This document shows positions 36,344 to 44,564 of a DNA stretch of 64,000 nt, one piece after another. The notes under the pieces were generated by a model. The model searched no databases, was not told the origin of the DNA, and was given only the letters and a program-made list of their open reading frames with translations. How positions within the stretch are numbered: position 1 is the stretch's first letter; every line of letters starts with the position of its first letter. Position numbers and translations under genes: made by a program. Source of the DNA: Flavobacteriales bacterium (lineage in GTDB: Bacteria; Bacteroidota; Bacteroidia; Flavobacteriales_F; PHOS-HE28); NCBI GenBank assembly GCA_026129465.1, contig JAHCIA010000001.1, positions 1,621,964-1,685,963 of the forward strand, in the 5' to 3' direction.

Positions 36344-38944
36344 TCACCCACACTTCGTCCCCCCGCAGCTCTTGCACTTCAAGCACCCTTCCTCGTAGTA
36401 CAGGCCGTCCTTATCGCCACACTCCTGGCACTTGCGGCCCTTGGCCTGGGTGCCATCGGGGATATAGCGCGAGAGGGCGCGCACCACGCCGTTCTTCCAC
36501 GTATTGAGCGTGGCGTCGTAGAGGTGCAGATTGGCCACCACGTCCACCACCTGCGGCACAGGCATGCCTTGGCGCAGCATGCCGCTGATGAGGATGGCGT
36601 AGTTCCAGAACTCGGGGTTGAAGGTGCGGCTGAGGCCCTGCACGGTGACGCGATAGCCATCATCATCGGCGTACTCCAGATCATAGCGGTTCTTGCCGCG
36701 CTGCTCGTCGCGGCGCTTCACCACCCAACCCTTCGTGACCCATTTGGGCAGCTCGAAGCCGCCGTTGGCCTTGCCGGTGAAGATCTCGTAGGGGTTGCCA
36801 TCGAGCAGGCCCACCACGGCCAGCCAGGGTTCTGTCTCGTTGTTGAAGCGCAATACGTCGGCCTCCAGAACTTCCGGCCGCTTCACGTGGCCCGCCTTCT
36901 CCTCACTTTCCCCCTTCTCACCTTTCTCACCCGTATTGGCCACCAGCACGCCGCTGCGGCTGCCGTCGCGATACACCGTGATGCCCTTCAACCCGTGGTG
37001 CCAGGCCTCCAGGTAGATGCCGCCCACCTCCTCCACCGTGGCGGTTGCGTGCAGGTTGATGGTGCTGCTGATGCTGTGCGTGGTGTACTTCTGGATCACC
37101 GACTGCATGCGTATGCGCTTGTGCCAGTCGATGTCGTTGGCGGTGGCGCCAGCGTAGGGACTCTCGGACGTGTCTTCCTTGCCGGTGGCCTTCATCCAGT
37201 CCAGCACGCGCGGATGGTGCACGGTGAACTCCTCCCACTGATCGCCGAGATCGTCCGTGAAGCTCACCTTGGCCTTGCTGTCCGCGTGTGTGATCTTGCG
37301 GCGACGGGTGTAGCCCAGCATGTACACCGGTTCGATGCCGCTGCTGGTGCGGGTGAGCAGGCTGAGCGTGCCGGTGGGCGCCACGGTGCTGAGGCTGATG
37401 TTGCGACGGCCGTGGCGCATCATGCGGTCGTGCACCTCGGGCAGTTCACGCTCCAGCATGTCGGTGAATTCGCTGGTGCGCTCCACGGCGGGCGAGAAGC
37501 CTTCGAAGGCGCCGCGCTCGATGGCCATGTCGATGCTGCTGTCGAACTCCGCGCGGCACTTGGTGCGCATGATCTCCTCGGTGGCCTCCACGGCGGCATC
37601 GCTGTCGTACTTCAGGTTGAGCCCGGCCAGCGCATCGGCCAGCCCGGTGAAGCCGAGACCGGTGCGACGGCCCTTCTTCCCGGTGTCTCGCAACAGTTCC
37701 CAAGTCTCGCGCTCGGTGCGCTTCAGCTCGTCGGGCTCGGGGTCGGCGGCCACCTTGGCAAGGATGCGGTCCACGGCTTCGAGCTCCAGGTCGACAAGGT
37801 CGTCCATCAGGCGCTGCGCCTCGTACGTGACGGCCGCGAAGCGCTCGTGATCGAACCAGGCCTTCGGCGTGAAGGCCTCGTTGACGAAGCTGTACATGTT
37901 GATCGCGATGAGGCGGCAGCTGTCGCCGCCCTGCATGGCGATCTCGCTGCAGGGGTTGGTGCTCTCGTTGCGGAAGCCGGGGTACACGCTGCTGGTGCTG
38001 TAGCTGTGCTGGCGATCCCAGAAGATCACGCCGGGCTCGGCGGTGGCGTGCGCGCAGGTGATGAGCGTGTTCCACAGCTCGCGGGCCTTCACCACTTTGG
38101 TGACGCTCGGCTTCCTCGCATCAATGGGCCAACGCAGGGTGAAGTCGGCATCGGCCTCCAAAGCCTTCAGGAACTCGTCGCTGACGCGCACGCTGACGTT
38201 GGCGCCGGTCACCTTGCTGAGATCCTGCTTGATGGTGATGAACTTCTCGACATCGGGATGGGCGATGTCCATGGTGAGCATCAGCGCGCCCCTCCTGCCC
38301 TTCTGCGCCACTTCGCGGGTGGTGTTGCTGAAGCGCTCCATGAAGCTCACCGCACCGGTGCTGGTGCGCGCGGCGTTGCTCACGTGCGCGCCTTCGGGCC
38401 GCAGGGTGCTGAGGTCGAAGCCCACGCCGCAGCGCCGCTTGAAGAGCTGCGCGAGCTGCTGGTCGTTGTGGAAGATGCCCGCGTAGCTGTCCAGTGGTGA
38501 AGGGATCACCACGCAATTGCTCAGCGAGGCCAGGCGGTAGCGATCGCCGAGGGAGGCCATCACGCTGCCCTGTGGCACCACATCGCGGAAGCCGTCGAAG
38601 AGTTTGAAGATGCGCTCCTCGTCAAGGCGTTCGCGCTGTTGCCCATAAGTGGAGAGCAGGGCGCGCTTCTCGGCCGGCACCGCCGTGTACTTCGCTTCGA
38701 TGCGCGCGAACTCCTTCGCCATGCGCCGGTGCATGTCGGCCGGACCGCTTTCCACCAGGTGGCCGTCCCCATCACGCAACGCGTACTTGTTCAGCCAGGT
38801 GGTGGCCGCCAGGTCATCGCCTTTGAAGTACGCGAGCGCGTTGCGCAGCACCTCCTCCTGGGTGAAGGTCTTCTTCGCTTCGGGTTCGGGTTTGCGCTTC
38901 ATATCGGGGGTGGCGGAGGTGCTGGCGGCGGTGATCGTGGCCAT
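36344..38944 (-). CDS. nrdJ: Adenosylcobalamin-dependent (class II) ribonucleotide reductase
   Basis: This 866-residue enzyme reduces ribonucleotides to deoxyribonucleotides without needing oxygen. Visible class II landmarks are SLSNCVVIP and FKRRCGVGFDLSTLRP, the active-site loop STNPCSEIAM, VAPTGTLSLL, and a C-terminal Cys-rich tail (CQECG and CLKCKSCG) that passes electrons. ATG 38944 (MATITAAST) is preferred because the open frame upstream of it is not conserved-looking and includes the promoter. The gene stands alone, and its promoter has the Crp/Fnr-type arrangement. No cobalamin riboswitch was recognised upstream. Confidence 0.92.
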   Translation of the reverse strand: MATITAASTSATPDMKRKPEPEAKKTFTQEEVLRNALAYFKGDDLAATTWLNKYALRDGDGHLVESGPADMHRRMAKEFARIEAKYTAVPAEKRALLSTYGQQRERLDEERIFKLFDGFRDVVPQGSVMASLGDRYRLASLSNCVVIPSPLDSYAGIFHNDQQLAQLFKRRCGVGFDLSTLRPEGAHVSNAARTSTGAVSFMERFSNTTREVAQKGRRGALMLTMDIAHPDVEKFITIKQDLSKVTGANVSVRVSDEFLKALEADADFTLRWPIDARKPSVTKVVKARELWNTLITCAHATAEPGVIFWDRQHSYSTSSVYPGFRNESTNPCSEIAMQGGDSCRLIAINMYSFVNEAFTPKAWFDHERFAAVTYEAQRLMDDLVDLELEAVDRILAKVAADPEPDELKRTERETWELLRDTGKKGRRTGLGFTGLADALAGLNLKYDSDAAVEATEEIMRTKCRAEFDSSIDMAIERGAFEGFSPAVERTSEFTDMLERELPEVHDRMMRHGRRNISLSTVAPTGTLSLLTRTSSGIEPVYMLGYTRRRKITHADSKAKVSFTDDLGDQWEEFTVHHPRVLDWMKATGKEDTSESPYAGATANDIDWHKRIRMQSVIQKYTTHSISSTINLHATATVEEVGGIYLEAWHHGLKGITVYRDGSRSGVLVANTGEKGEKGESEEKAGHVKRPEVLEADVLRFNNETEPWLAVVGLLDGNPYEIFTGKANGGFELPKWVTKGWVVKRRDEQRGKNRYDLEYADDDGYRVTVQGLSRTFNPEFWNYAILISGMLRQGMPVPQVVDVVANLHLYDATLNTWKNGVVRALSRYIPDGTQAKGRKCQECGDKDGLYYEEGCLKCKSCGGTKCG

Positions 38945-39364
38945 GAGGTGATGCGGATGTAAAGTTCGTGGGTGGCGAAAGTGGACCGTGAAGCAACGGC
39001 GATCGGTGACATTCATCATTCGAAAAATGGCGGCCCGATCCCACATCGTTTTCCACCGCGGACACAAGCGCCGATCGGTGCGGGGATCGGGAGCAGCACG
39101 GCTGGAAATCACCGTCAACGTTGATCTTTCCGGGCCGACCGCACATCCATGGCCGCATTGCGGAGGCTTTCAACAGGCTGTGGATGGGCAAGGAAGTTTC
39201 CACCGGGGATCGTGGGATCAGATGGATCAGGATGAGGCACTTTGGCATGGCCTCTTCGCACAGCAAGTCGAACAACAAAGGCGCCCTTGCGGACGCCCTT
39301 GCTGCCTTTCACCATGCCGCACGGCCAGGCCCTTGGTGCGAAGCGTGCGGGACACAGGAACACT
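38945..39364. other. Intergenic region upstream of nrdJ
   Basis: This 420-bp stretch contains the nrdJ promoter dyad (38976-39018). I see no convincing gene on either strand and no B12-riboswitch pattern, which would be plausible before nrdJ. The remainder is unassigned. Confidence 0.5.
38976..39018 (-). promoter_or_regulatory. Crp/Fnr-type promoter of nrdJ
   Basis: Dyad TGATGAATGTCA (39018-39007) and octamer CACTTTCG (38983-38976), offset 35, 31 nt before the ATG at 38944. This is the same layout as the nos and fasciclin promoters. Confidence 0.6.
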
Positions 39365-39931
39365 TCAACTGCCGGGTGGCAAAAGCACCTTGTCGATCAC
39401 CACCACGATGCCGTTGCTGGCCTCGGCCACACCAAGCACCTTGGCGTCATTGATAAACACGGTGCCATCGTCCTCCACCTTGAACTGCGTGTCCTTCAGG
39501 TTGGCCATGTTCAGCTTGCGCCCCGTGCGCATGTTGTCCGGCCGGAAGACGCCCACGGCGACATGGTACTCGAGAATGTCTTCCAGCGTGGCTTTGTTCT
39601 CAGGCTTGAGCAGGTTGTCCAAGGTGCCCGCCGGCAGTACCGCGAAGGCCGCATCGGTGGGCGCGTAGACCGTGAAGGGCCCCGCGTTGGAAAGGACATC
39701 CTGGTACTTCACGTGAAGAACGGCCGTCACCAAGGTCTTGTGGTCCGGGGAATTCACCGCGATGCCCACCACATTGGGAACGCTGGTCTCGTCCACCACG
39801 GCGCTTTGGCCGGGAGCGGGGGCGTTCGTGGAAGTGGCCGCGGCCGGTGCGGAAGCCCCCTCACCGCCGCAGGCGACCAGGAAGGGGATCGCGAACACCG
39901 CCATCAGGGACGTATTCGGGAAGGCTTTCAT
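39365..39931 (-). CDS. Fasciclin-domain lipoprotein
   Basis: This 188-residue protein has a lipoprotein signal (FLVACGG), a Thr/Ala/Pro-rich linker and one fasciclin domain with the two conserved boxes FTVYAPTDAAF and GIVVVIDKVLLP. Fasciclin proteins mediate adhesion or surface interactions; a role here is unknown. The gene has its own Crp/Fnr-type promoter and lies just downstream of the nos operon's last gene on the same strand. Confidence 0.9.
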   Translation of the reverse strand: MKAFPNTSLMAVFAIPFLVACGGEGASAPAAATSTNAPAPGQSAVVDETSVPNVVGIAVNSPDHKTLVTAVLHVKYQDVLSNAGPFTVYAPTDAAFAVLPAGTLDNLLKPENKATLEDILEYHVAVGVFRPDNMRTGRKLNMANLKDTQFKVEDDGTVFINDAKVLGVAEASNGIVVVIDKVLLPPGS

Positions 39932-39963
39932 TTGAAAGGGTTTGAGGGTTGATCTCTACGCGG

Positions 39964-40006
39964 CGAATATCAATGGACATTTCCATCCGCTACATGACCG
40001 GGATCA
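39964..40006 (-). promoter_or_regulatory. Crp/Fnr-type promoter of the fasciclin gene
   Basis: Dyad TGATCCCGGTCA (40006-39995) and octamer GATATTCG (39971-39964), offset 35. About 40 bp around it aligns with the nos promoter, including a shared CAAAGG before the dyad and AGCGGAT after it. Confidence 0.6.
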
Positions 40007-40050
40007 CCCTTTGACCTGTGGTCCATCAGGTTGGAGGATCGGCCGGCCGA

Positions 40051-40521
40051 TCACTCGAAGTAGCGGTCGAACAAGGTGTTCGAGCGATCCAGTTCCGCCA
40101 GCACCTGCGCCACGCTGTCCGGGTCGGACGTCCGCTCCAAGCGTTGGAGCAGCGACATGTGCGGCATGAGCCAATCGTGCAACACATCGTGCCCCTTGCC
40201 CTTCATGTCGCAGGCCCGCACCAGCTCGTCCATGTCTGCGAACAGGCTGTCGGCGAGCCGCGCCGCGGACCCTTCGGCGGTCAGTTCCCGGGCCGAAGTT
40301 GCGGAGAGGCGTTCCTGCATGCGGCGAACGGGGCCCATCATGTGCGGACCGAGACGCCATTTTGAACCGTCGTCCAGTTCCAGGCCGCCCACCTCCTGTG
40401 CGGCCACCTGCGGAACATCGCCATGCCCGGCCTTTTCCCCACCCCCGCAGCCCACGAAGCAGACACCGCTGGCCACCAGGAGCATCAGCACCAGCTTGTA
40501 TTTCTTGTTGCGCAACATCAT
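40051..40521 (-). CDS. Lipoprotein of unknown function at the end of the nos operon
   Basis: This 156-residue protein has a lipoprotein signal (VCFVGCGGG), then a mostly helical body with KWRLGPHMMGPVRRMQERL and WLMPHMSLLQRLER. The several Met and His residues could bind copper, but no family is recognised. ATG 40521 shares its A with the stop of nosY, so it belongs to the operon. A role in NosZ maturation is a guess from position. Confidence 0.65.
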   Translation of the reverse strand: MMLRNKKYKLVLMLLVASGVCFVGCGGGEKAGHGDVPQVAAQEVGGLELDDGSKWRLGPHMMGPVRRMQERLSATSARELTAEGSAARLADSLFADMDELVRACDMKGKGHDVLHDWLMPHMSLLQRLERTSDPDSVAQVLAELDRSNTLFDRYFE

Positions 40522-41288
40522 CAAAGGTCTTTTTTGCGGAACACGCGGAAAGAGGCCCATGCGGGCAGGCCCACCCAAAGCAGCAGGATCAGCCCGGCGA
40601 CGAACATGCCCATGGTGCTGCCGAAGAAGTTCCTGTAGATGGCGCCGCTGTATCCCATCATGGCGGCCAGGTCGATCTCCAGCATCACCATGATGCGCGC
40701 CAGATCGATGGGGTTCAGGCCGGCGAGTGGCACGATGAAGGGTTCGATCGGATGGTCGCTGAAAGCGAACATGCCCCACATGAGCAACGCATCGTACACC
40801 AGCACGAAGAGCAGCCACACGACCAGTGCGATGCCCACCCCGCGCGCCTTCTCCCGCTGGCGCAGCGCGATGAGCGCACCCAGCACGGCGAAGACGAGCA
40901 CCAGGCCGGAGCCGGCCACCGAGAGTATGAAGGAGGCCATGACCGGCGCGTGCACCAGCAGGGGCAGGCCCAGGCCGAACGCCTGTGCGCACAACAAGGC
41001 CACGGCCAGCGCCAGCAACTGCCCGCCCAGGATGGAGCCCCGTGCGATGGGTTGCACGGCCAGCAACTGGGTGAACTCCTGGATGTCGTACATGTACACC
41101 ACGGTGAAGATCAACGCGATCAAAGGCACCAGGGCCATCACCACCTGCACCAGGCTGAGCAGGGCTTTCATGGGATCGTCCTCCAGCAGGAAAAGACCCT
41201 GCCCCACCAGGAGCATGAGCAGCGCATAGCCCATGACGAAGCGGTTGCGCGCCAGGTCGATGAGTGTGTATTTGAAGACTTTCAGCAT
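40521..41288 (-). CDS. nosY: NosY-type ABC permease
   Basis: This 255-residue protein with about six membrane helices follows nosF. It has the NosY features FTVVYMYDIQEFTQLLAVQPIA and ends FRVFRKKDL. With NosF it forms the ABC exporter that supplies sulfur to NosD for building the Cu-S cluster of N2O reductase. An inverted repeat (41295-41383) separates it from nosF, the largest gap in this part of the operon. Confidence 0.88.
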   Translation of the reverse strand: MLKVFKYTLIDLARNRFVMGYALLMLLVGQGLFLLEDDPMKALLSLVQVVMALVPLIALIFTVVYMYDIQEFTQLLAVQPIARGSILGGQLLALAVALLCAQAFGLGLPLLVHAPVMASFILSVAGSGLVLVFAVLGALIALRQREKARGVGIALVVWLLFVLVYDALLMWGMFAFSDHPIEPFIVPLAGLNPIDLARIMVMLEIDLAAMMGYSGAIYRNFFGSTMGMFVAGLILLLWVGLPAWASFRVFRKKDL

Positions 41289-41294
41289 GGGAGT

Positions 41295-41383
41295 ATTGTC
41301 CTATGTCCAATGACGGTTGACAGTTGCGGGAAGTACCCGGCCTGGGGGACAGTCGTCAACTGTCATTGGACATTGGACAATGC
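41295..41383. repeat. Inverted repeat between nosF and nosY
   Basis: The left arm begins near 41295 and contains TGTCCAATGACGGTTGACAG; the right arm ends near 41383 and contains CAACTGTCATTGGACATTGG. The arms are complementary over about 30 nt with few mismatches. The right arm reaches into the last codons of nosF. A related element is at 56418-56487. A terminator-like or RNA-processing role, or a mobile palindrome, is possible. Confidence 0.65.
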
Positions 41384-42121
41384 ATTGGTCTCCAACAACC
41401 TGGGCAAGGCCTGCGACAAGCGCATGGCGCCCGTGCTTTCCAGGATCTCCTTCACGGGCAGCAGGAAACGCAGCTGCCCATCCTCCAGGTAGGCCACCCG
41501 GTCGGCGAAGGATTCGACCTCCTCCATCAGGTGCGAGGTGATGAGCACGGTGCCGCCCGCATCGCGCACCGCCTCGGCCCGCCTCAGCACGCGCTGGGCC
41601 GATACGGGATCGAGTCCGGCCGTGGGTTCGTCCATGATCAGGATCGTGGGCCGCGTACGCAGGGCCAGCACGGCGCTCACCTTCTGCTTGGTTCCACCAC
41701 TCAGCGTGGCGAGCCGCTTGTCCAACTGCGCATCAAGACCCAGCTCCTCCACCAGGCTGTCCTCGGGTCCTTCCGGACCGAAGCGGCGGATGTCGGCCAT
41801 CATCATCAGCAATTGGCGCACGGTGAGCGCGGCGGGGAACTGGGAGATCTGCGGCATGTAACCGATGGCCCCCCTGTAGGAAGGCTCCGGTATGGGTCCG
41901 TGCGAGTCGATCACCGTGCCATCGATGGCGATGTTGCCTTCGGCAGGATGCACCAGACCGAGCAGGCATTTGATCAAGGTGGTCTTTCCGCTCGCGTTGG
42001 GTCCTATCAGCATCACCACCTCCCCGGGCATGAAGGCACAATCCACACCGCGCAAGGCCCACAACCGGCCATAGCGCTTGCCGACACCGGCACAAGTGAT
42101 GCGTGCCTCAGCCATGGGCAT
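41363..42121 (-). CDS. nosF: NosF-type ABC ATPase
   Basis: This ABC ATPase of about 250 residues has Walker A GPNASGKTT, signature TLSGGTKQKV, Walker B LIMDEPTAGLDP and switch His ITSHLMEE. It drives NosY. The start is either ATG 42121 or ATG 42115, both inside the end of nosD (8-14 bp overlap). Its last codons lie within the inverted repeat, so the C-terminal residues may be recently acquired. Confidence 0.9.
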   Translation of the reverse strand: MPMAEARITCAGVGKRYGRLWALRGVDCAFMPGEVVMLIGPNASGKTTLIKCLLGLVHPAEGNIAIDGTVIDSHGPIPEPSYRGAIGYMPQISQFPAALTVRQLLMMMADIRRFGPEGPEDSLVEELGLDAQLDKRLATLSGGTKQKVSAVLALRTRPTILIMDEPTAGLDPVSAQRVLRRAEAVRDAGGTVLITSHLMEEVESFADRVAYLEDGQLRFLLPVKEILESTGAMRLSQALPRLLETNALSNVQ

Positions 42122-43442
42122 GGAGGCGTGTTTCCCCGGCACGGATCGCGACCAAGGGCAAGGTGGTCCGTTCCCCATGGTGGTCCTCCTGCCGGCCGGA
42201 TGTCACGGACCGCGTAGGATTGGGCGGCCTCATCAACGGCCGTTCATCCTTCAAGGCCTCCGGCCCAAGCGAGGGGATGAGGCGTTCGGCGCGGTCCAGG
42301 AGCGACACGAAGAGGCTGCGCGAGAACACCAGGGCGTGCGGCATGCGCTCCACCAGCAGCGTGAAGAAGCCCAGCGGCCGGTGGGGCACATCACCGTGGC
42401 CATCGCGGTCCAGGTCGTAGCCGCTGTAGCGGTCCCAATAGTTCCCTTCCATCACGTTGTCCTTCAGCGATCCGTTGGTGCTCACATCGAAGGTATTCCC
42501 CGAGAAGGTGTTGCCCGTGAAGCGGCAATCGAAGGCGTTGGCGAAGAGCCGCAGGGCCCAGCCGTTCATGCGGAAGACGTTGTTGTGCACGTCGATCCGG
42601 TTGCAGCCGTCCACCATGATGCCCGTGGTGTTGTCGGTGAAGAGGTTGTCGTGTATCACGCCATCGTTGATCTCCTTCAGCAGCAAGCCGTAGGCGCTGG
42701 CGCCGCGGTTGGCGATGAAGCGGTTGCGGCGCATCTCGATGGTGTGGCTGAACATCACCGCCACCCCGGCGCCATTGTCCTCGAAGTGGTTGTCCTCGTA
42801 TGCGTCGCGATGGCTGAACATGAAGTGCAGCCCGTAGCGCGTGTTGCGCACGGTGGTGTTGTGGTGGATGCGCGAATCGGTGACGAACTCGAAGTAGATG
42901 CCGTCGCGGTGATGCTCCACCCGGTTGTGGCGTATGGTGGCATCACCGCACTTCCACAGGTGGATGCCGTTGGCCATGCGGTCCTCATCGCCGGGCTCGC
43001 CGCGCACGGTGTTGTTCTCCACCACGGCACCCCGTGAGCCGCTGAGGTAGATGGCGAAGAAGCACTTGTCCAGGATGTTGTCGGCGATGACGGTGCGGCG
43101 GCATTCATTCACGAAGATGCCCGCCAGATCGTCCATGCTGCTGTACCGGGTGCCGCGGATCGTGAAGCCCCGCACGGTCACATCATCGGCCGTTATGGCC
43201 AGCACATGTCCTTCGCCCCCGCCGTCGATCACGGCATCCTTCCCGGCCAGCAGCACCAGCGGCTTGTCGATGTGCACCAGTCCTTCATCCACCAGGCCGT
43301 GCACCACGATGGTATCACCCTCGGCCACGCGCCCGATCAGCGCTTTCAAGGTGCCACCTTCAGCCGGCCTGTAGGTCCATGTGCGGGCGTTCAACGCGTT
43401 GGCGGAACAGAAGAGAAGGATGGCCAGCAGGGATGGGCGCAT
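42108..43442 (-). CDS. nosD: NosD copper-cluster maturation protein
   Basis: This 444-residue periplasmic protein has a signal peptide and a right-handed beta-helix with many NosD-type repeats such as NGIHLWKCGDATIRHNRVEHH and GLHFMFSHRDAYEDNHF. NosD receives sulfur from NosFY and copper from NosL to build the CuZ cluster of NosZ. A C-terminal segment with GYDLDRDGHGDVPHRP is typical. The last 40 residues look less conserved. It follows nosL by 1 bp. Confidence 0.92.
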   Translation of the reverse strand: MRPSLLAILLFCSANALNARTWTYRPAEGGTLKALIGRVAEGDTIVVHGLVDEGLVHIDKPLVLLAGKDAVIDGGGEGHVLAITADDVTVRGFTIRGTRYSSMDDLAGIFVNECRRTVIADNILDKCFFAIYLSGSRGAVVENNTVRGEPGDEDRMANGIHLWKCGDATIRHNRVEHHRDGIYFEFVTDSRIHHNTTVRNTRYGLHFMFSHRDAYEDNHFEDNGAGVAVMFSHTIEMRRNRFIANRGASAYGLLLKEINDGVIHDNLFTDNTTGIMVDGCNRIDVHNNVFRMNGWALRLFANAFDCRFTGNTFSGNTFDVSTNGSLKDNVMEGNYWDRYSGYDLDRDGHGDVPHRPLGFFTLLVERMPHALVFSRSLFVSLLDRAERLIPSLGPEALKDERPLMRPPNPTRSVTSGRQEDHHGERTTLPLVAIRAGETRLHAHG

Positions 43443-43443
43443 C

Positions 43444-43881
43444 TCAATCCTTCAGGAATTCGCGCACGCGCCGCCAATCCATCGCTTCGTCCTTGTCCTT
43501 CACTTGCGCCCGGCCGCGCTTCTCCTCGCTGGCGAAGGCCGCCACATCGCCGCGCATGGGGCTTCGGAAAGAGGGGCCGTGCAGGTAGAAGGCGGTGGTG
43601 GCGTCGATCAGGGTGCCCGGCGCACTGTGGTCGCACACGTACCAAGCGGCCACCTGGCCTTCGGCGATGGTGCCGGCCTGCACATGCTTCACCATGCAGC
43701 TGATATCGTCGAACACGTACTGCCGGCCTTTCAGCGTGATGAGCGCCGCGCCGAACTGCTTGTCCACCACGTTCATACGGCAATGCGCGCATTCGGCCTG
43801 GCCGAAATCGATGCGTGCTTCGGACTGCCCGCACGACAGCAGCGCCATGGACAGCAGAAGCGAGAGGATGGAGGTTCTCAT
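43444..43881 (-). CDS. nosL: NosL copper chaperone lipoprotein
   Basis: This 145-residue protein has a lipobox (ALLSCGQ) and the NosL metal motif ECAHCRM, followed by YVFDDISCMVKH and CDHSAPGTLIDA. NosL binds Cu(I) and passes it to NosD/NosZ in the periplasm. It lies 6 bp after the nosB-like gene and 1 bp before nosD. Confidence 0.92.
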   Translation of the reverse strand: MRTSILSLLLSMALLSCGQSEARIDFGQAECAHCRMNVVDKQFGAALITLKGRQYVFDDISCMVKHVQAGTIAEGQVAAWYVCDHSAPGTLIDATTAFYLHGPSFRSPMRGDVAAFASEEKRGRAQVKDKDEAMDWRRVREFLKD

Positions 43882-43887
43882 GTTCGT

Positions 43888-44478
43888 TCAGGTTTCGCGC
43901 ACGGCCCTTGAACGGCGGCGCATGTCGCGTATCTCCATGAAATACACGCCCGCCAGCAAGGCCATCACCCCGAAGAGGATCCAGCCACCGGTGTCGGGGG
44001 TGCTCCAGGCGTCGAAGTTCAGCAGTTGCTTGTGGCCGATGAGTGGCGGCTGGTAGGCCTGGTCCTCGATCTTGATCGCAGCGCGCGGATCGAGGTTGTG
44101 GCCGTACTCGTAGCCCCAGTCCCACATGCGCCACAGGGCCCAAAGGCCGAAGAGCGAAAGGGTGACCAAGCCCAGGAAAAGCAGGATGCGCCTGCCCCAC
44201 GCTGCCGCCACCAGGCCCAACGCGGCGAGCACCATGATGATCCTGGGCAGGTAGATGAACTCCTTGAACATCTCGTTCTTGATGTGGGCCATGCCGATGT
44301 AGTGGTTCAGGCCGTTGATCTTGTCCACGTCGCCCTCGAAGCGGTCCGCGTAGATCTGGAGGTAGAGGCCCTCGGGGTATTGCGGCGCGGCCAGGTCGAT
44401 GCGCCAGATGGGCACAGTCAACAGCACCAGCAGCGCCAGTGCGGCGAGGGCGATCATTACGCGGGAGATGGGTCTCAT
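43888..44478 (-). CDS. NosB-like membrane protein of the clade II nos operon
   Basis: This 196-residue protein has about four membrane helices and a periplasmic loop with GLNHYIGMAHIKNEMFKEF. Clade II nos clusters carry a membrane protein, NosB, directly after nosZ, and this gene is in that place, so NosB-like is a call by position and topology. ATG 44478 begins MRPISRVM; upstream in-frame residues overlap the hairpin after nosZ. Confidence 0.7.
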   Translation of the reverse strand: MRPISRVMIALAALALLVLLTVPIWRIDLAAPQYPEGLYLQIYADRFEGDVDKINGLNHYIGMAHIKNEMFKEFIYLPRIIMVLAALGLVAAAWGRRILLFLGLVTLSLFGLWALWRMWDWGYEYGHNLDPRAAIKIEDQAYQPPLIGHKQLLNFDAWSTPDTGGWILFGVMALLAGVYFMEIRDMRRRSRAVRET

Positions 44479-44511
44479 GATGTGCAAGGTCAGGCTTGCC
44501 GGCTCCGAGGA

Positions 44512-44540
44512 CGACGGCCCCGGCTGTTCACCGGGGCCGT
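44512..44540 (-). terminator. Strong hairpin between nosZ and the nosB-like gene
   Basis: An 11-bp perfect GC-rich stem (GACGGCCCCGG with CCGGGGCCGTC) encloses a 7-nt loop about 25 bp after the nosZ stop. No T-run follows, so it may reduce rather than end read-through, or protect the nosZ 3' end. Confidence 0.6.
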
Positions 44541-44564
44541 CCATCGGTCAGGCATGTTCAAAGA

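Noticed and set aside
36323..38500. Long plus-strand open frame opposite nrdJ
   Set aside because: Antisense to class II ribonucleotide reductase with complete active site; composition is that of a shadow frame.
38945..39364. Cobalamin riboswitch before nrdJ
   Set aside because: I looked for the conserved B12-box pattern in the leader and did not find it; the promoter dyad explains regulation better.
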